DNA from: AEGEAN-183 sp045563675
GTDB lineage: Bacteria; Pseudomonadota; Gammaproteobacteria; Magnimaribacterales; Magnimaribacteraceae
Direction: 5' to 3'
DNA length: 64,000 nucleotides
Assembly (NCBI GenBank): GCA_045563675.1
Contig: JBJLIX010000001.1
Span: 682,001 to 746,000, forward strand
Every line of letters starts with the position of its first letter. Within the stretch, counting starts at the first letter, position 1. Below the pieces are notes generated by a model, which ran no database searches, was not told where the DNA came from, and saw only the letters and a program-made list of their open reading frames with translations. A program made the position numbers and the translations under genes. This document shows, piece by piece, positions 43,188-52,090 of the stretch.

Positions 43188-44786
43188 ATGAAACATAAAG
43201 TAGATAACTTATTAGAAGTTAGAGATTTAACTGTTAATTTTTCAAGTAAAGATTTCTCTATTGATGCAGTAAGATCTATTTCTTTTTCTATTAAAAGAGG
43301 AAAGACTTTTGCCCTAGTAGGGGAGTCAGGTTCAGGAAAATCTGTGACTGCATTATCAATTTTAAAATTACTTCCTTATCAGATAGCTTCCCATTCAAGT
43401 AGATCTTCGATCAAGTTGAGAGAAAAAGAACTTATGACAATGAGCTTGAATGAGATTAGAAAAATAAGAGGTGATTCAATTTCCATGATTTTTCAAGAAC
43501 CTATGACTTCTCTAAACCCTTATCAGAGAGTAGGAAGACAAATAGAAGAAGTTCTTATGGTACATAAAGGGATGGGAAGAAGTGAGGCAAAAGCTAGAGT
43601 TGTAGATCTATTTAGAAAAGTACAAATTCCTGATCCAGAATACAAAGCAGAATCGTATCCTCATCAACTGTCAGGAGGACAGAGGCAGCGAGTAATGATT
43701 GCAATGGCTTTGTCTAATGACCCTGACTTACTCATAGCTGATGAGCCCACAACAGCCTTGGATGTAACGGTCGAAAAGTCTTTACTTGAGTTACTTAAAG
43801 GTCTACAAGTTCAGATGGGAATGTCCATACTCTTCATCACCCACGATCTTAATATCGTAAAAAAGTTTGCAGATGAAGTTGCAGTTATGAAAAATGGTGA
43901 AATAGTCGAGACAGGGGAGGTTGAAAAAGTATTTTCTCTTCCTAAGCACTCTTACACTAAGAAGCTTTTAGATTCTATACCTCCTCCAAAAAATAATGTT
44001 ACGGATGAGGGAAAGTCTATTCTTGTCTCTCAAGAATTGACGGTAAATTATTTAACAAAAAAGAGTTTTTTTAAGGAGGATCATTATTTAACCGCAGTAG
44101 ACGGAGCATCTATTAAAGTCCTTGAAGGAAAAACAACTGGCCTTGTAGGGGAGTCAGGTTCTGGTAAATCTTCTTTAGCTAGAGCTCTATTGGGATTAGA
44201 AATTTCTGAAGGTTTGATTGAATTTAATGGTGAAGATTTAAACTCTTTGAGTGCTAACTCAAGGAGATTTATAAAAAAAGACTTCCAAATTGTTTTTCAA
44301 GATCCTTTCGGATCTTTGTCACCCCGTCAGACTGTTGGAGAGATAATAGGTGAAGGGTTGAGAGTTCATGAACCTCAGCTGAGTAGTCAAGAAAGAGAAT
44401 TAAAGATTTTTCATTCCTTAAAAGAAGTGGAGCTTGATAAATCATTTTTTCTACGTTTCCCCCATGAGTTATCTGGCGGGCAGAGACAAAGAGTTGCCAT
44501 TGCTAGAGCAGTTATTTTAAAGCCTAAATTAATTCTATTAGATGAACCAACCTCTGCACTTGATGTGTCTATACAAATGCAAGTTATAAAATTATTAACA
44601 GAATTACAGAGTAAAAATAATCTTTCCTATTTGTGTATTAGCCATGATCTTAAAGTTATAAGAGCCCTATCTGATCTAGTTTATGTAATGAAGGAAGGAA
44701 AAATAGTCGAAAAAGGAATGGCAGATAAACTTTTTAGTAATCCAGAGAATGAATACACAAAAGAACTTATCACTGCTTCAATATAG
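43188..44786 (+). CDS. Duplicated ABC ATPase, YejF / DppDF-like
   Basis: A cytoplasmic ATPase of 532 residues with two complete nucleotide-binding domains. Each has a Walker A (GESGSGKSVT and GESGSGKSSL), an LSGGQRQR signature and a DEPT Walker B. The fused layout matches YejF and GsiA, the energising parts of peptide, microcin C or glutathione importers. No permease or binding-protein gene is nearby. I chose the ATG at 43188 over a TTG at 43167 that overlaps the previous gene. The LFSNPENEYTKEL tail fits the oligopeptide-transport group. Confidence 0.92.
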   Translation: MKHKVDNLLEVRDLTVNFSSKDFSIDAVRSISFSIKRGKTFALVGESGSGKSVTALSILKLLPYQIASHSSRSSIKLREKELMTMSLNEIRKIRGDSISMIFQEPMTSLNPYQRVGRQIEEVLMVHKGMGRSEAKARVVDLFRKVQIPDPEYKAESYPHQLSGGQRQRVMIAMALSNDPDLLIADEPTTALDVTVEKSLLELLKGLQVQMGMSILFITHDLNIVKKFADEVAVMKNGEIVETGEVEKVFSLPKHSYTKKLLDSIPPPKNNVTDEGKSILVSQELTVNYLTKKSFFKEDHYLTAVDGASIKVLEGKTTGLVGESGSGKSSLARALLGLEISEGLIEFNGEDLNSLSANSRRFIKKDFQIVFQDPFGSLSPRQTVGEIIGEGLRVHEPQLSSQERELKIFHSLKEVELDKSFFLRFPHELSGGQRQRVAIARAVILKPKLILLDEPTSALDVSIQMQVIKLLTELQSKNNLSYLCISHDLKVIRALSDLVYVMKEGKIVEKGMADKLFSNPENEYTKELITASI

Positions 44787-44803
44787 TTGTTAAACTTAAC
44801 TTT

Positions 44804-46468
44804 ATGGTAAAAAAAGGAAGAAAGTATTCTTCAAAAATAGTAGATGGCTTAGAACAAGCTCCTTCAAGGGCTATGTTAAGAGCAGTAGGTTTTGAAGATA
44901 AGGATTTTTTGAAATCACAAGTTGGAATTGCTTCTACTTGGAGCATGGTGACGCCTTGTAATATGCATATAAATGAACTAGCCGAAGCTGCTAGTGAAGG
45001 AGTTGTTAAAGCCGGTAGTAAACCAATTATATTTAATACTATTAGTGTTTCAGATGGAATTTCTATGGGAACTAAAGGAATGAGGTACTCTTTAGTATCT
45101 AGAGAAGTGATAGCCGACTCAATTGAAACAGTGGTTGCAGGCCAGGGATTTGATGGTCTTTTAGCCATAGGAGGATGTGATAAGAATATGCCAGGATGCG
45201 TTATGGCTATGGCAAGATTAAATAGACCTTCTATTTTTGTTTATGGGGGAAGCATTCAACCAGGAAAGAATAGAACTGACGTTATTTCTGTATTCGAAGC
45301 TGTTGGGTCTTTTTCAGAAGGAAAGATCTCTTCAAAGGAGCTTTTAGAAGTTGAATCAACTGCAATACCTGGCCCAGGAGCTTGTGGTGGAATGTACACC
45401 GCCAATACCATGGCCTGTGCTATAGAGGCTTTAGGCTTGAGCTTACCAAACAGTTCTGCAAAGGAAGCAATTTCAGTTTCTAAAAAACAAGATTCTGTTG
45501 AGGCAGGAAAAGCCCTTACGAAACTTATAAATGAGGATATTACTCCAAATAAGATTTTATCTAAAAGAGCTTTTGAGAATGCTATAACCATAGTTATAGC
45601 CTTAGGAGGATCAACAAATGCTGTTTTACACATATTGGCTATAGCTCATGAAGCTAAAGTTAAACTGAGTATTGATGATTTTACTAGAATAGGGAAAAAA
45701 GTCCCTGTACTTGCAGACTTGAAACCCAGTGGTAATTATTTAATGTCAGAACTTATTGAGATAGGGGGAGTCACTCCTTTAATGAAGGTTCTTTTAGAAG
45801 AAAAACTTTTACACGGTGATGTCCTAACAGTAACAGGAAAGACTCTTTCAGAGAACTTGTCTTCTGTAAAAACATATAAAGATAATCAAAAAATTATTAA
45901 GGGTTTTTCGAATCCAATTAAATCAGATAGTCATATAAGGATTCTTTATGGGAATCTTGCTCCAGAAGGTTCAGTAGCAAAAATTTCAGGTAAACAAGGT
46001 ACCTTTTTTGAAGGAAGAGCCAAACCATATAATTCTGAAGAGCAAGCCATGAAAGCAATTATGGGTGGTGAAATCAAAGAGGGAGATGTAGTAATTATTC
46101 GTTATGAAGGGCCAGTAGGCGGACCTGGAATGAGGGAGATGCTTAGTCCTACTTCTGCGATTATGGGTAAAGGCTTAGGAGGTAAGGTCGCTTTTTTGAC
46201 TGACGGTAGATTCTCTGGTGGAACCCATGGTTTTGTAGTTGGACATATATCTCCAGAAGCACATTTGGGCGGCCCTTTGGCATTGGTCGAAGATGGCGAT
46301 GCAATATCTATTGATGCAAATAAAAATGAAATAAATTTAATGGTTGATGATAAAACTCTTCTTCAAAGAGAAAAAAAGTGGAAAGCTCCAAAAAATCAGA
46401 ATGGTGGAGTCTTAGCTAAATACTCAAAGATGGTATCTTCAGCATCTAAAGGAGCCTTTACCAGTTAA
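44804..46468 (+). CDS. ilvD: Dihydroxy-acid dehydratase
   Basis: IlvD makes the 2-keto acids in the third step of valine and isoleucine synthesis with an Fe-S cluster. The 554 residues include AIGGCDKNMPGC and GPGACGGMYTANTM, which supply the cluster cysteines, and DGRFSGGTHGFVVGHISPEA near the end. It is 17 bases after the ABC ATPase. The other genes of the pathway, ilvB-ilvN-ilvC, lie at 61.4-64 kb. Two longish antisense frames inside it have no support. Confidence 0.96.
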   Translation: MVKKGRKYSSKIVDGLEQAPSRAMLRAVGFEDKDFLKSQVGIASTWSMVTPCNMHINELAEAASEGVVKAGSKPIIFNTISVSDGISMGTKGMRYSLVSREVIADSIETVVAGQGFDGLLAIGGCDKNMPGCVMAMARLNRPSIFVYGGSIQPGKNRTDVISVFEAVGSFSEGKISSKELLEVESTAIPGPGACGGMYTANTMACAIEALGLSLPNSSAKEAISVSKKQDSVEAGKALTKLINEDITPNKILSKRAFENAITIVIALGGSTNAVLHILAIAHEAKVKLSIDDFTRIGKKVPVLADLKPSGNYLMSELIEIGGVTPLMKVLLEEKLLHGDVLTVTGKTLSENLSSVKTYKDNQKIIKGFSNPIKSDSHIRILYGNLAPEGSVAKISGKQGTFFEGRAKPYNSEEQAMKAIMGGEIKEGDVVIIRYEGPVGGPGMREMLSPTSAIMGKGLGGKVAFLTDGRFSGGTHGFVVGHISPEAHLGGPLALVEDGDAISIDANKNEINLMVDDKTLLQREKKWKAPKNQNGGVLAKYSKMVSSASKGAFTS

Positions 46469-46485
46469 AATTATTAGTAAATTAC

Positions 46486-46513
46486 TTGAAAAAAAACTTA
46501 TTCTCCCCATAAT
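46486..46513 (+). promoter_or_regulatory. Candidate promoter for trxA
   Basis: TTGAAA (46486-46491) and CATAAT (46508-46513), spaced 16 bp; the -10 matches at five of six bases. It would give a leader of about 70 bases ending in a strong AGGAGG ribosome site before the trxA ATG at 46589. It lies just after the ilvD stop. Confidence 0.45.
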
Positions 46514-46588
46514 ATATTTAGATGCACAATCTGAGTCCTTTGAGACAATCCCTTTGAACATTTTAATTATTTCTTATCAGGAGGAATT

Positions 46589-46909
46589 ATGGCGACCGTA
46601 ATTGTTACGGATGATAATTTTCAGGAAGAAGTTATTTCATCTGAGAAGCCCGTACTCGTTGATTATTGGGCTACTTGGTGCGGACCTTGCAAAATGGTTG
46701 GCCCTATTGTCGAAGAAATTGCTTCCGAGTATCAAGAGAAATTGAAAGTAGGTAAGTTAGATGTTGATAATAATCAAACTTCCGCCGCTCAACAAAATGT
46801 TATGAGCATTCCTACATTATTAATCTTTAAAGATGGCGAGGTAGTTGCTCAACAGGTAGGTGCAGTAACTAAAACTCAACTTATTGAATTTATAGAACCT
46901 TATCTTTAA
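46589..46909 (+). CDS. trxA: Thioredoxin
   Basis: A 106-residue cytoplasmic thioredoxin that reduces protein disulfides. The active site is WCGPC at Cys31 and Cys34. It has the buried Asp in VLVDYWATW and the cis-Pro in MSIPTLLIF. A strong AGGAGG lies upstream of the ATG. Directly upstream of rho, as in E. coli and many relatives. Confidence 0.97.
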   Translation: MATVIVTDDNFQEEVISSEKPVLVDYWATWCGPCKMVGPIVEEIASEYQEKLKVGKLDVDNNQTSAAQQNVMSIPTLLIFKDGEVVAQQVGAVTKTQLIEFIEPYL

Positions 46910-46938
46910 AGTTTAAATTACTAGACGTCTTAACTTGG

Positions 46939-47002
46939 GGATGTTAGATTGAACCAGTAGATCAAGTTCATATCTTCTGATCTACAGACATCCACATTTT
47001 TT
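46939..47002 (+). promoter_or_regulatory. Two-tier hairpin followed by a T run in the rho leader
   Basis: An inner stem of eight perfect pairs is formed by GTAGATCA (46957-46964) and TGATCTAC (46978-46985). An outer stem is formed by GGATGT (46939-46944) and ACATCC (46988-46993). Three bases later a run of six T (46997-47002) begins, and the rho ATG follows at 47007. The layout could be an attenuator-like or terminator-like structure between trxA and rho. E. coli rho is also controlled in its leader, but by different sequence. Confidence 0.5.
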
Positions 47003-47006
47003 AAAA

Positions 47007-48266
47007 ATGAAAATAACAGATTTAAAAGCTTTGCCCGTTGGAGAACTTATTAGTTTAGGGGAGAGCAGTGGCTTACAGGATGCATCTAGAATGAAAAGGC
47101 AAGATATCATCTATGGGATATTAAAAAATAAGGCAAAAGAAGGTGAAGATATAGATGGGGGAGGTGTTTTAGAGATATTACAAGATGGATTTGGATTTTT
47201 AAGATCACCTGACTCTTCCTACTTAGCTGGTCCTGATGATATTTATGTTTCTCCGAGTCAAATAAGGAGATTTGGATTAAGAACTGGAGATACTATTGCT
47301 GGCAAGATCAGGCCACCAAAAGAAGGCGAAAGATATTTCGCAATATTAAAGATAGAAGAAATAAATTTTGAAAAACCAGATAAAACAAAGAATAAAGTTT
47401 CTTTTGAAAATTTGACCCCACTTTTTCCGGACCAAAGAATGGTTTTTGAATCTGGAAATGGCAGTACTGAAGATCTTTCAGCTAGAGTTATAGACTTAAC
47501 CGCACCTACAGGAAAAGGACAAAGATCTCTAATAGTTTCGCCTCCAAAGGCAGGAAAAACTTTACTTCTACAAAGTATTGCTCATGCAATTGAAAGAAAT
47601 AGTCCCGAATGCAAAATTATGGTCTTATTAGTAGATGAAAGACCTGAAGAAGTAACTGAAATGGTTCGTTCTGTTAAGGGTGAGGTAATAGCTAGTACTT
47701 TTGATGAACCACCTACAAGGCATGTCCAAGTGGCTGAAATGGTTATTAATAAAGCTAGAAGGCTTGTAGAACATAAACAAGATGTTGTTATTCTACTTGA
47801 CTCCATAACTAGATTAGCAAGAGCATATAATTCAACTCAGGCAGCCTCAGGGAAAATACTTACTGGCGGTGTAGATGCAAATGCTTTGCAGAAGCCTAAA
47901 AGATTTTTTGGTGCTGCAAGAAATATAGAAGGTGGTGGAAGTCTTTCTATTATTGCAACTGCATTGATTGATACTGGGTCAAGGATGGATGAAGTTATTT
48001 TTGAAGAATTTAAAGGCACAGGTAATTCAGAAATTAACTTAGATAGAAAGATAGCTGAAAAAAGAGTTTTTCCAGCAATAAATATTAGAAAGACCGGAAC
48101 AAGAAGAGAAGACCTCTTAACTTCAGACTCTGAATTACGTCATATAACTATTTTGAGAAAATTATTGAATGAAATGGAAGACACAGCGGCTATGGAATGG
48201 ATCCTGGATAAATTAAAGGACTTTAAAACTAATGCTGAGTTTTTTGAGTCAATGAAACGCAAATAG
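47007..48266 (+). CDS. rho: Transcription termination factor Rho
   Basis: Rho is the RNA-dependent ATPase helicase that ends transcription. The 419-residue protein has the N-terminal RNA-binding domain with GFGFLRSPDSSYLAGPDDIYVSPSQ, the Walker A SPPKAGKT (residues 178-185), VLLVDERPEEVTEM and the LDSITRLARAYN segment. Full family length. Since intrinsic terminators are scarce in the window, Rho probably does much of the terminating (inference). Confidence 0.98.
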   Translation: MKITDLKALPVGELISLGESSGLQDASRMKRQDIIYGILKNKAKEGEDIDGGGVLEILQDGFGFLRSPDSSYLAGPDDIYVSPSQIRRFGLRTGDTIAGKIRPPKEGERYFAILKIEEINFEKPDKTKNKVSFENLTPLFPDQRMVFESGNGSTEDLSARVIDLTAPTGKGQRSLIVSPPKAGKTLLLQSIAHAIERNSPECKIMVLLVDERPEEVTEMVRSVKGEVIASTFDEPPTRHVQVAEMVINKARRLVEHKQDVVILLDSITRLARAYNSTQAASGKILTGGVDANALQKPKRFFGAARNIEGGGSLSIIATALIDTGSRMDEVIFEEFKGTGNSEINLDRKIAEKRVFPAINIRKTGTRREDLLTSDSELRHITILRKLLNEMEDTAAMEWILDKLKDFKTNAEFFESMKRK

Positions 48267-48274
48267 TAATAGCT

Positions 48275-48532
48275 TTATTTCTTTACAGCCATTTCCTTCT
48301 TTTTAGATTTTTTATTCTTTACAAACAAACCATAAGCCTTTTCTACAAGATTTAGTATAAACAGAATAGATAAAATAGTTACACTCAAGCCTGTCAAGAT
48401 AATAGGTTCAGATAAAATAATTTCTTTTTCTAAAAAAACTAGGTTCTTTTCAGCAAAAAAGAATTCGCTTTCAGAGAAAAAAATAGCTATCAAAACAGAT
48501 AAGATTATTAGGATTAAATATATTCTTAGCAC
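48275..48532 (-). CDS. Small two-helix membrane protein (hypothetical)
   Basis: An 85-residue protein of unknown function with two hydrophobic segments (about residues 4-20 and 46-65), a more polar acidic and aromatic loop between them, and a Lys-rich C-terminus (KNKKSKKKEMAVKK). I place the start at a GTG that overlaps the rsmD stop by one base (TAGTG) and has AAGAG upstream. A TTG at 48553 would add seven residues. Placement immediately after rsmD and nine bases from the rho stop, tail to tail, supports a real gene. Confidence 0.6.
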   Translation of the reverse strand: MLRIYLILIILSVLIAIFFSESEFFFAEKNLVFLEKEIILSEPIILTGLSVTILSILFILNLVEKAYGLFVKNKKSKKKEMAVKK

Positions 48533-49101
48533 TATTTTCTCTTGAAAAGGCAATATCTGGACTGTCCAGATACTTTCGATTTTATTAAATTCCAGTGCAA
48601 TAAAATACTTTCTATTTCTTTTTCTTTTTCTATTTCACAAGAAATTAAAGTTTTATCATCAATAAAGTCTTTATCTAAAATTAAATTGAATGCCCTTTCT
48701 AAATAATTCTTTCTAAAGGGAGGATCTATAAAAATTATATCAAGATTTTTTTTGATTTTTTTTTCAAAAGGGAATCTAAGAGAATCAATTGTCATAATTT
48801 CGCAATTTTTTTTTACTTTTAATTTTATAGTTGTTTTGTAGAGCTCTTCACTTAATCTTCTATTTTTTTCAGCAAAATAGACGTAGGAAGCTCCTCTAGA
48901 TAAGGCTTCAAGTCCTAAGCTTCCCGTTCCAGCAAACATATCTAAACATACCGACCCTTGTACATTTTCCATTAGCCAATTGAAAATTGTCTCTTTAGTC
49001 TTATTGGTAGTAGGCCTTATATATTTAGATGCTCTAAAAGGAATTTTTAAACCCTTGAACTTACCTGCAACAATCCTGACATTTGAAACTCTTTGTCTCA
49101 T
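48532..49101 (-). CDS. rsmD: 16S rRNA (guanine966-N2)-methyltransferase
   Basis: RsmD methylates G966 of 16S rRNA. The 189-residue protein has RIVAGKFKGLKI at the start and IRPTTNKTKETIFNWL, the SAM motif LDMFAGTGSLGLEALSRGA, and the catalytic motif IFIDPPF. Usual length. In many gammaproteobacteria rsmD lies beside coaD; here it is some 47 kb away from it. Confidence 0.95.
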   Translation of the reverse strand: MRQRVSNVRIVAGKFKGLKIPFRASKYIRPTTNKTKETIFNWLMENVQGSVCLDMFAGTGSLGLEALSRGASYVYFAEKNRRLSEELYKTTIKLKVKKNCEIMTIDSLRFPFEKKIKKNLDIIFIDPPFRKNYLERAFNLILDKDFIDDKTLISCEIEKEKEIESILLHWNLIKSKVSGQSRYCLFKRK

Positions 49102-49161
49102 ATTATTCTCTTAAGAATAATTAAATAATATCAGCTTAGACACAATAAGGGATAATTAGCC

Positions 49162-49167
49162 TATAAT
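49162..49167 (+). promoter_or_regulatory. Candidate -10 element for the flavin-reductase gene
   Basis: A perfect TATAAT at 49162-49167. Predicted transcription start near 49174, only four bases before the ATG at 49178. TTAGAC at 49136-49141 could be a poor -35, but the 20 bp spacing is long. Confidence 0.4.
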
Positions 49168-49177
49168 TTCAACTTCT

Positions 49178-49651
49178 ATGGACTTTGATCCTATCCAGAC
49201 TTCTTTTATTCAAGCTATGCGAGGTATAGCTGCGACTGTTTCTGTTATTTCTAGTAGAGATAATCTTGATAAGCAGGCTATGACTGCCACATCAGTAGCT
49301 TCATTGTCTCTTGAACCCCCTTCAATGTTGGTTTGTGTAAATAAAGAGTCTTCTATACATAAAATTATGAAACAAGGTTCAAGTTTCTGTATTAATGTAC
49401 TGAATAGAGATCAAAAAAAGATTGCTGAGATTTGCAGTATCAAAGGGAAAGAAGAGCAAAGGTTTGATTTAGGTAATTGGGAAGAAATTGAAGGAGTTCC
49501 ATTTAATAAGGACTCACAATCAAATATATTTTGTATCTGCGAGAAACTGATAAATCATAATACTCATACATTATTTATAGGAAGGGTAGTTAAAATAATA
49601 AATAATGAGTCTATAGATCCCTTAATTTATAAGGATGGTAACTATCTATAA
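49178..49651 (+). CDS. Flavin reductase-like domain protein
   Basis: A 157-residue FMN-binding split-barrel protein of the flavin reductase family (HpaC/NADH:FMN oxidoreductase type). The start FIQAMRGIAATVSVISS, the ATSVASLSLEPPSMLVCVNK segment and SSFCINVLNRDQ are the usual flavin-contact regions. It may supply reduced flavin to a monooxygenase, but none is adjacent. It precedes the three tandem outer-membrane protein genes by 19 bases and could be transcribed with the first. Confidence 0.87.
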   Translation: MDFDPIQTSFIQAMRGIAATVSVISSRDNLDKQAMTATSVASLSLEPPSMLVCVNKESSIHKIMKQGSSFCINVLNRDQKKIAEICSIKGKEEQRFDLGNWEEIEGVPFNKDSQSNIFCICEKLINHNTHTLFIGRVVKIINNESIDPLIYKDGNYL

Positions 49652-49670
49652 GAAATTTAAAGGCTTAAGA

Positions 49671-51983
49671 ATGAATGCAAGGAAGCTTACGTTTAAATTT
49701 TTCTTTTTCTTTTTTCTAGTTTCTGGAATTTCACCAGTTTCTTATTCTGAGATTATTGTTGATGGTAAGTTATCAGAAGAAGAATGGGATAAATCAAGAG
49801 AAATAAGTAAATTTTATGAAGTTTTTCCATTTTCCTTAAACGATGTTTCAGGAATTTCAAGGATACTTATTCAAGAAGACGAGAAAGGCATTTATTTCGG
49901 ATTCATAAATATTCAACCTAAAGAAACTATAAGATCAAATCAACACCAAAGGGATCAAGGTGCTCGCCCACCAATTGGAGATCAAGTAGGGGTGACTATA
50001 GATTTTGATAATGATGGAAAGACTGCTTATAGGTTCTCAGTTAATGCTGGAAACTCTATAAATGACGGGACTGTTATCAATGAAAATGAACAGAATTTGG
50101 ATTGGGATGGAGACTGGTTGTCAGCTACTTCTATTACCGATGAAGGGTGGTATGCAGAGATATTTATTCCATGGACAATTACTTCTATGAAATCCCAGCA
50201 AGGAGAGGAAAGAACTATAGGTTTGTGTTTTTATAGAATGCTTATATCTGAGTACAAGGTACAGGCCACGTGTAAAGGAAGTCCCTATGTAAATAAATTT
50301 CTCTCTGTTTTTGATGAAATTAACTTTAAGCAGTATGAAGTCTCCCAGCTAGATTTCTTTCCATATGCTACCTTTTCAGATGATTCTGTAAGTAACAAAC
50401 AAGATACCAAAGTAGGTGCAGAGATATTCTGGAAAATAGATTCTAGTAAGCAATTAAATGCAACTATTAACCCCGACTTTGGGCAAGTAGAAAGTGATGA
50501 GCTTGTGGTCAACTTTTCAGCTACGGAGACCTATTATTCAGATAAGAGACCCTTTTTTGCTGAAAACCAGTCAATGTTTGAAGTTCAGGGATATGAAATG
50601 TTTTATGTTATTAATACAAGACGGATAGGAGCAGCACCAGATTACAGGTGTTCTTCTCTCTCTTCTAATTTAGTTTCTTTATGTAATGCTAATAAAAAAG
50701 GTACATCTGATATAGATTTTGCTATTAGGTATATTCAACAGAATGAAAATTTAGACTTTGGATTTTTAGGTGCATCTGAAAAGGATGAAAACTTTAGCCA
50801 AGGAAGAGATTTCTATGCAACTAAATTAAGAAAAACAAATGATAAATTATCATTTGGTTATTTAGGTACCTATGTTGAAAGACCGGTATTAGATCGCGAA
50901 GCAACAGTTCATACTGCAGATTTTGAGTATTGGGCTTCTGAAGATCTCAGGGTGAGTGGGGCCTTAATGAACTCTAAAGTAAACGGTGAAGACGGGTATG
51001 GATTTAGAGTTGGATACGGATATACACCTTCAAAGACTTTTTCAGGAGGTTTAGGAATTTGGTACTTTGATGAAGAAATAGATTTAAGTGACATGGGATA
51101 TTTGTTTAGGAATGACCAGGCTTTTTTTTCAGGCAGGTTTGAATGGAAGCAACCCGAGTTCCCGGATACTTCATTTGCAAGAGAAAGAAGCTATCAACTA
51201 GACTTTACTTATGAAACAGATAGTCAGGGAAATAAAGAGACTCCACCAATTTCTTTAACTTTAACCAATGGTTTTAGAAACTCTTCACAAGCTATCTTAA
51301 AAACTTTCTATAGGGCAAGTGGAAGAGACACTATGATAACTAGGAAAAATGAATTTGCTCCATTTGTAAATATGCCAAAAGGTTATGGATATGAGTTTCA
51401 GTACATGGGGCCTTCAAGAGAATTCTATCAATATATGTTCAATATTAATCGTAGAAAAGGCCAAGAATATATGCCTGGGTTAGGTTGGAGCACTATTTAT
51501 GATTTCTTTTTAGAAATATCTCCTTCAGATTATTTATCTTTATCAATGTTTTACCAAGAGCATGAAGAGAAAGACTGGCTTAATTGGATTCAAGATAACT
51601 TGTTGGCTACTTATGACATGAAACAAAGGGTTACAGTAGCAGGTCTAAACTGGTTTAAGGGCGACAAACATGAGTTAAGGGTCAAAGCACAAATGGTTGC
51701 CTTCACTGCAAGAAGTCCTATGCCTTTCTTAGCGGATCAATTCGGAAATCTTAATAACTCTCCAAAGAAGATTGCTGTACCTCCTATAACTTTAAGTGAC
51801 TTAGCCTTTCAAATAAGGTACAGGTATGAATTAATGCCTCTTTCTTATCTTTATGTTGTCTATACTAAGGGCGGAAGAGTGGTTGAAACAGATGAAGAGG
51901 ACAGTCTAAGAAAGATATATAAACGTCCGTGGGAAGACCCTCAGTCTGATACTTTTACTATAAAATTGAGATATAGATTCTAA
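49671..51983 (+). CDS. CBM9-like / DUF5916-like outer-membrane protein, tandem copy 1
   Basis: A 770-residue protein from the ATG at 49671; an earlier frame start at 49635 overlaps the flavin-reductase gene and would spoil the signal peptide. Signal about residues 1-26. Residues 27-225 resemble a family 9 carbohydrate-binding domain, with IIVDGKLSEEEWDKS, IDFDNDGKTAYRFSVNAGN and GWYAEIFIPW. The rest is a predicted beta-barrel with NPDFGQVESDELVVNFSATE, KRPFFAENQSMFE and NTRRIG (DUF5916 hallmarks). It ends in a C-terminal RYRF, the usual outer-membrane insertion signal. Cys327 and Cys338 probably pair in an extracellular or periplasmic loop. The ligand is unknown. Confidence 0.82.
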   Translation: MNARKLTFKFFFFFFLVSGISPVSYSEIIVDGKLSEEEWDKSREISKFYEVFPFSLNDVSGISRILIQEDEKGIYFGFINIQPKETIRSNQHQRDQGARPPIGDQVGVTIDFDNDGKTAYRFSVNAGNSINDGTVINENEQNLDWDGDWLSATSITDEGWYAEIFIPWTITSMKSQQGEERTIGLCFYRMLISEYKVQATCKGSPYVNKFLSVFDEINFKQYEVSQLDFFPYATFSDDSVSNKQDTKVGAEIFWKIDSSKQLNATINPDFGQVESDELVVNFSATETYYSDKRPFFAENQSMFEVQGYEMFYVINTRRIGAAPDYRCSSLSSNLVSLCNANKKGTSDIDFAIRYIQQNENLDFGFLGASEKDENFSQGRDFYATKLRKTNDKLSFGYLGTYVERPVLDREATVHTADFEYWASEDLRVSGALMNSKVNGEDGYGFRVGYGYTPSKTFSGGLGIWYFDEEIDLSDMGYLFRNDQAFFSGRFEWKQPEFPDTSFARERSYQLDFTYETDSQGNKETPPISLTLTNGFRNSSQAILKTFYRASGRDTMITRKNEFAPFVNMPKGYGYEFQYMGPSREFYQYMFNINRRKGQEYMPGLGWSTIYDFFLEISPSDYLSLSMFYQEHEEKDWLNWIQDNLLATYDMKQRVTVAGLNWFKGDKHELRVKAQMVAFTARSPMPFLADQFGNLNNSPKKIAVPPITLSDLAFQIRYRYELMPLSYLYVVYTKGGRVVETDEEDSLRKIYKRPWEDPQSDTFTIKLRYRF

Positions 51984-52035
51984 AAAAACCGCTTAATCAA
52001 AATATCTTTCATAGTACTTAAAATAGAAGCTTAGC

Positions 52036-52063
52036 TTGTGTTTCTATAACCGAAGCTTAGAAT
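52036..52063 (+). promoter_or_regulatory. Candidate promoter for tandem copy 2
   Basis: TTGTGT (52036-52041) and TAGAAT (52058-52063) spaced 16 bp. It would start near 52070, leaving a 21-base leader that contains AGGAG (52078-52082) before the TTG start. The -35 is weak. A 9-base direct repeat GAAGCTTAG (52026-52034 and 52052-52060) brackets the element. Confidence 0.35.
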
Positions 52064-52090
52064 AGCGTTTCATTTTTAGGAGCAACTATC

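Noticed and set aside
44770..45633. Long reverse-strand frames (132 and 125 codons) inside ilvD
   Set aside because: They lie fully antisense to a well-conserved enzyme, lack ribosome sites, and their translations show no domain or signal features.
49635..49670. Earlier start for tandem copy 1
   Set aside because: It overlaps the flavin-reductase stop region and would put a charged extension before the signal peptide; the ATG at 49671 gives a normal signal.
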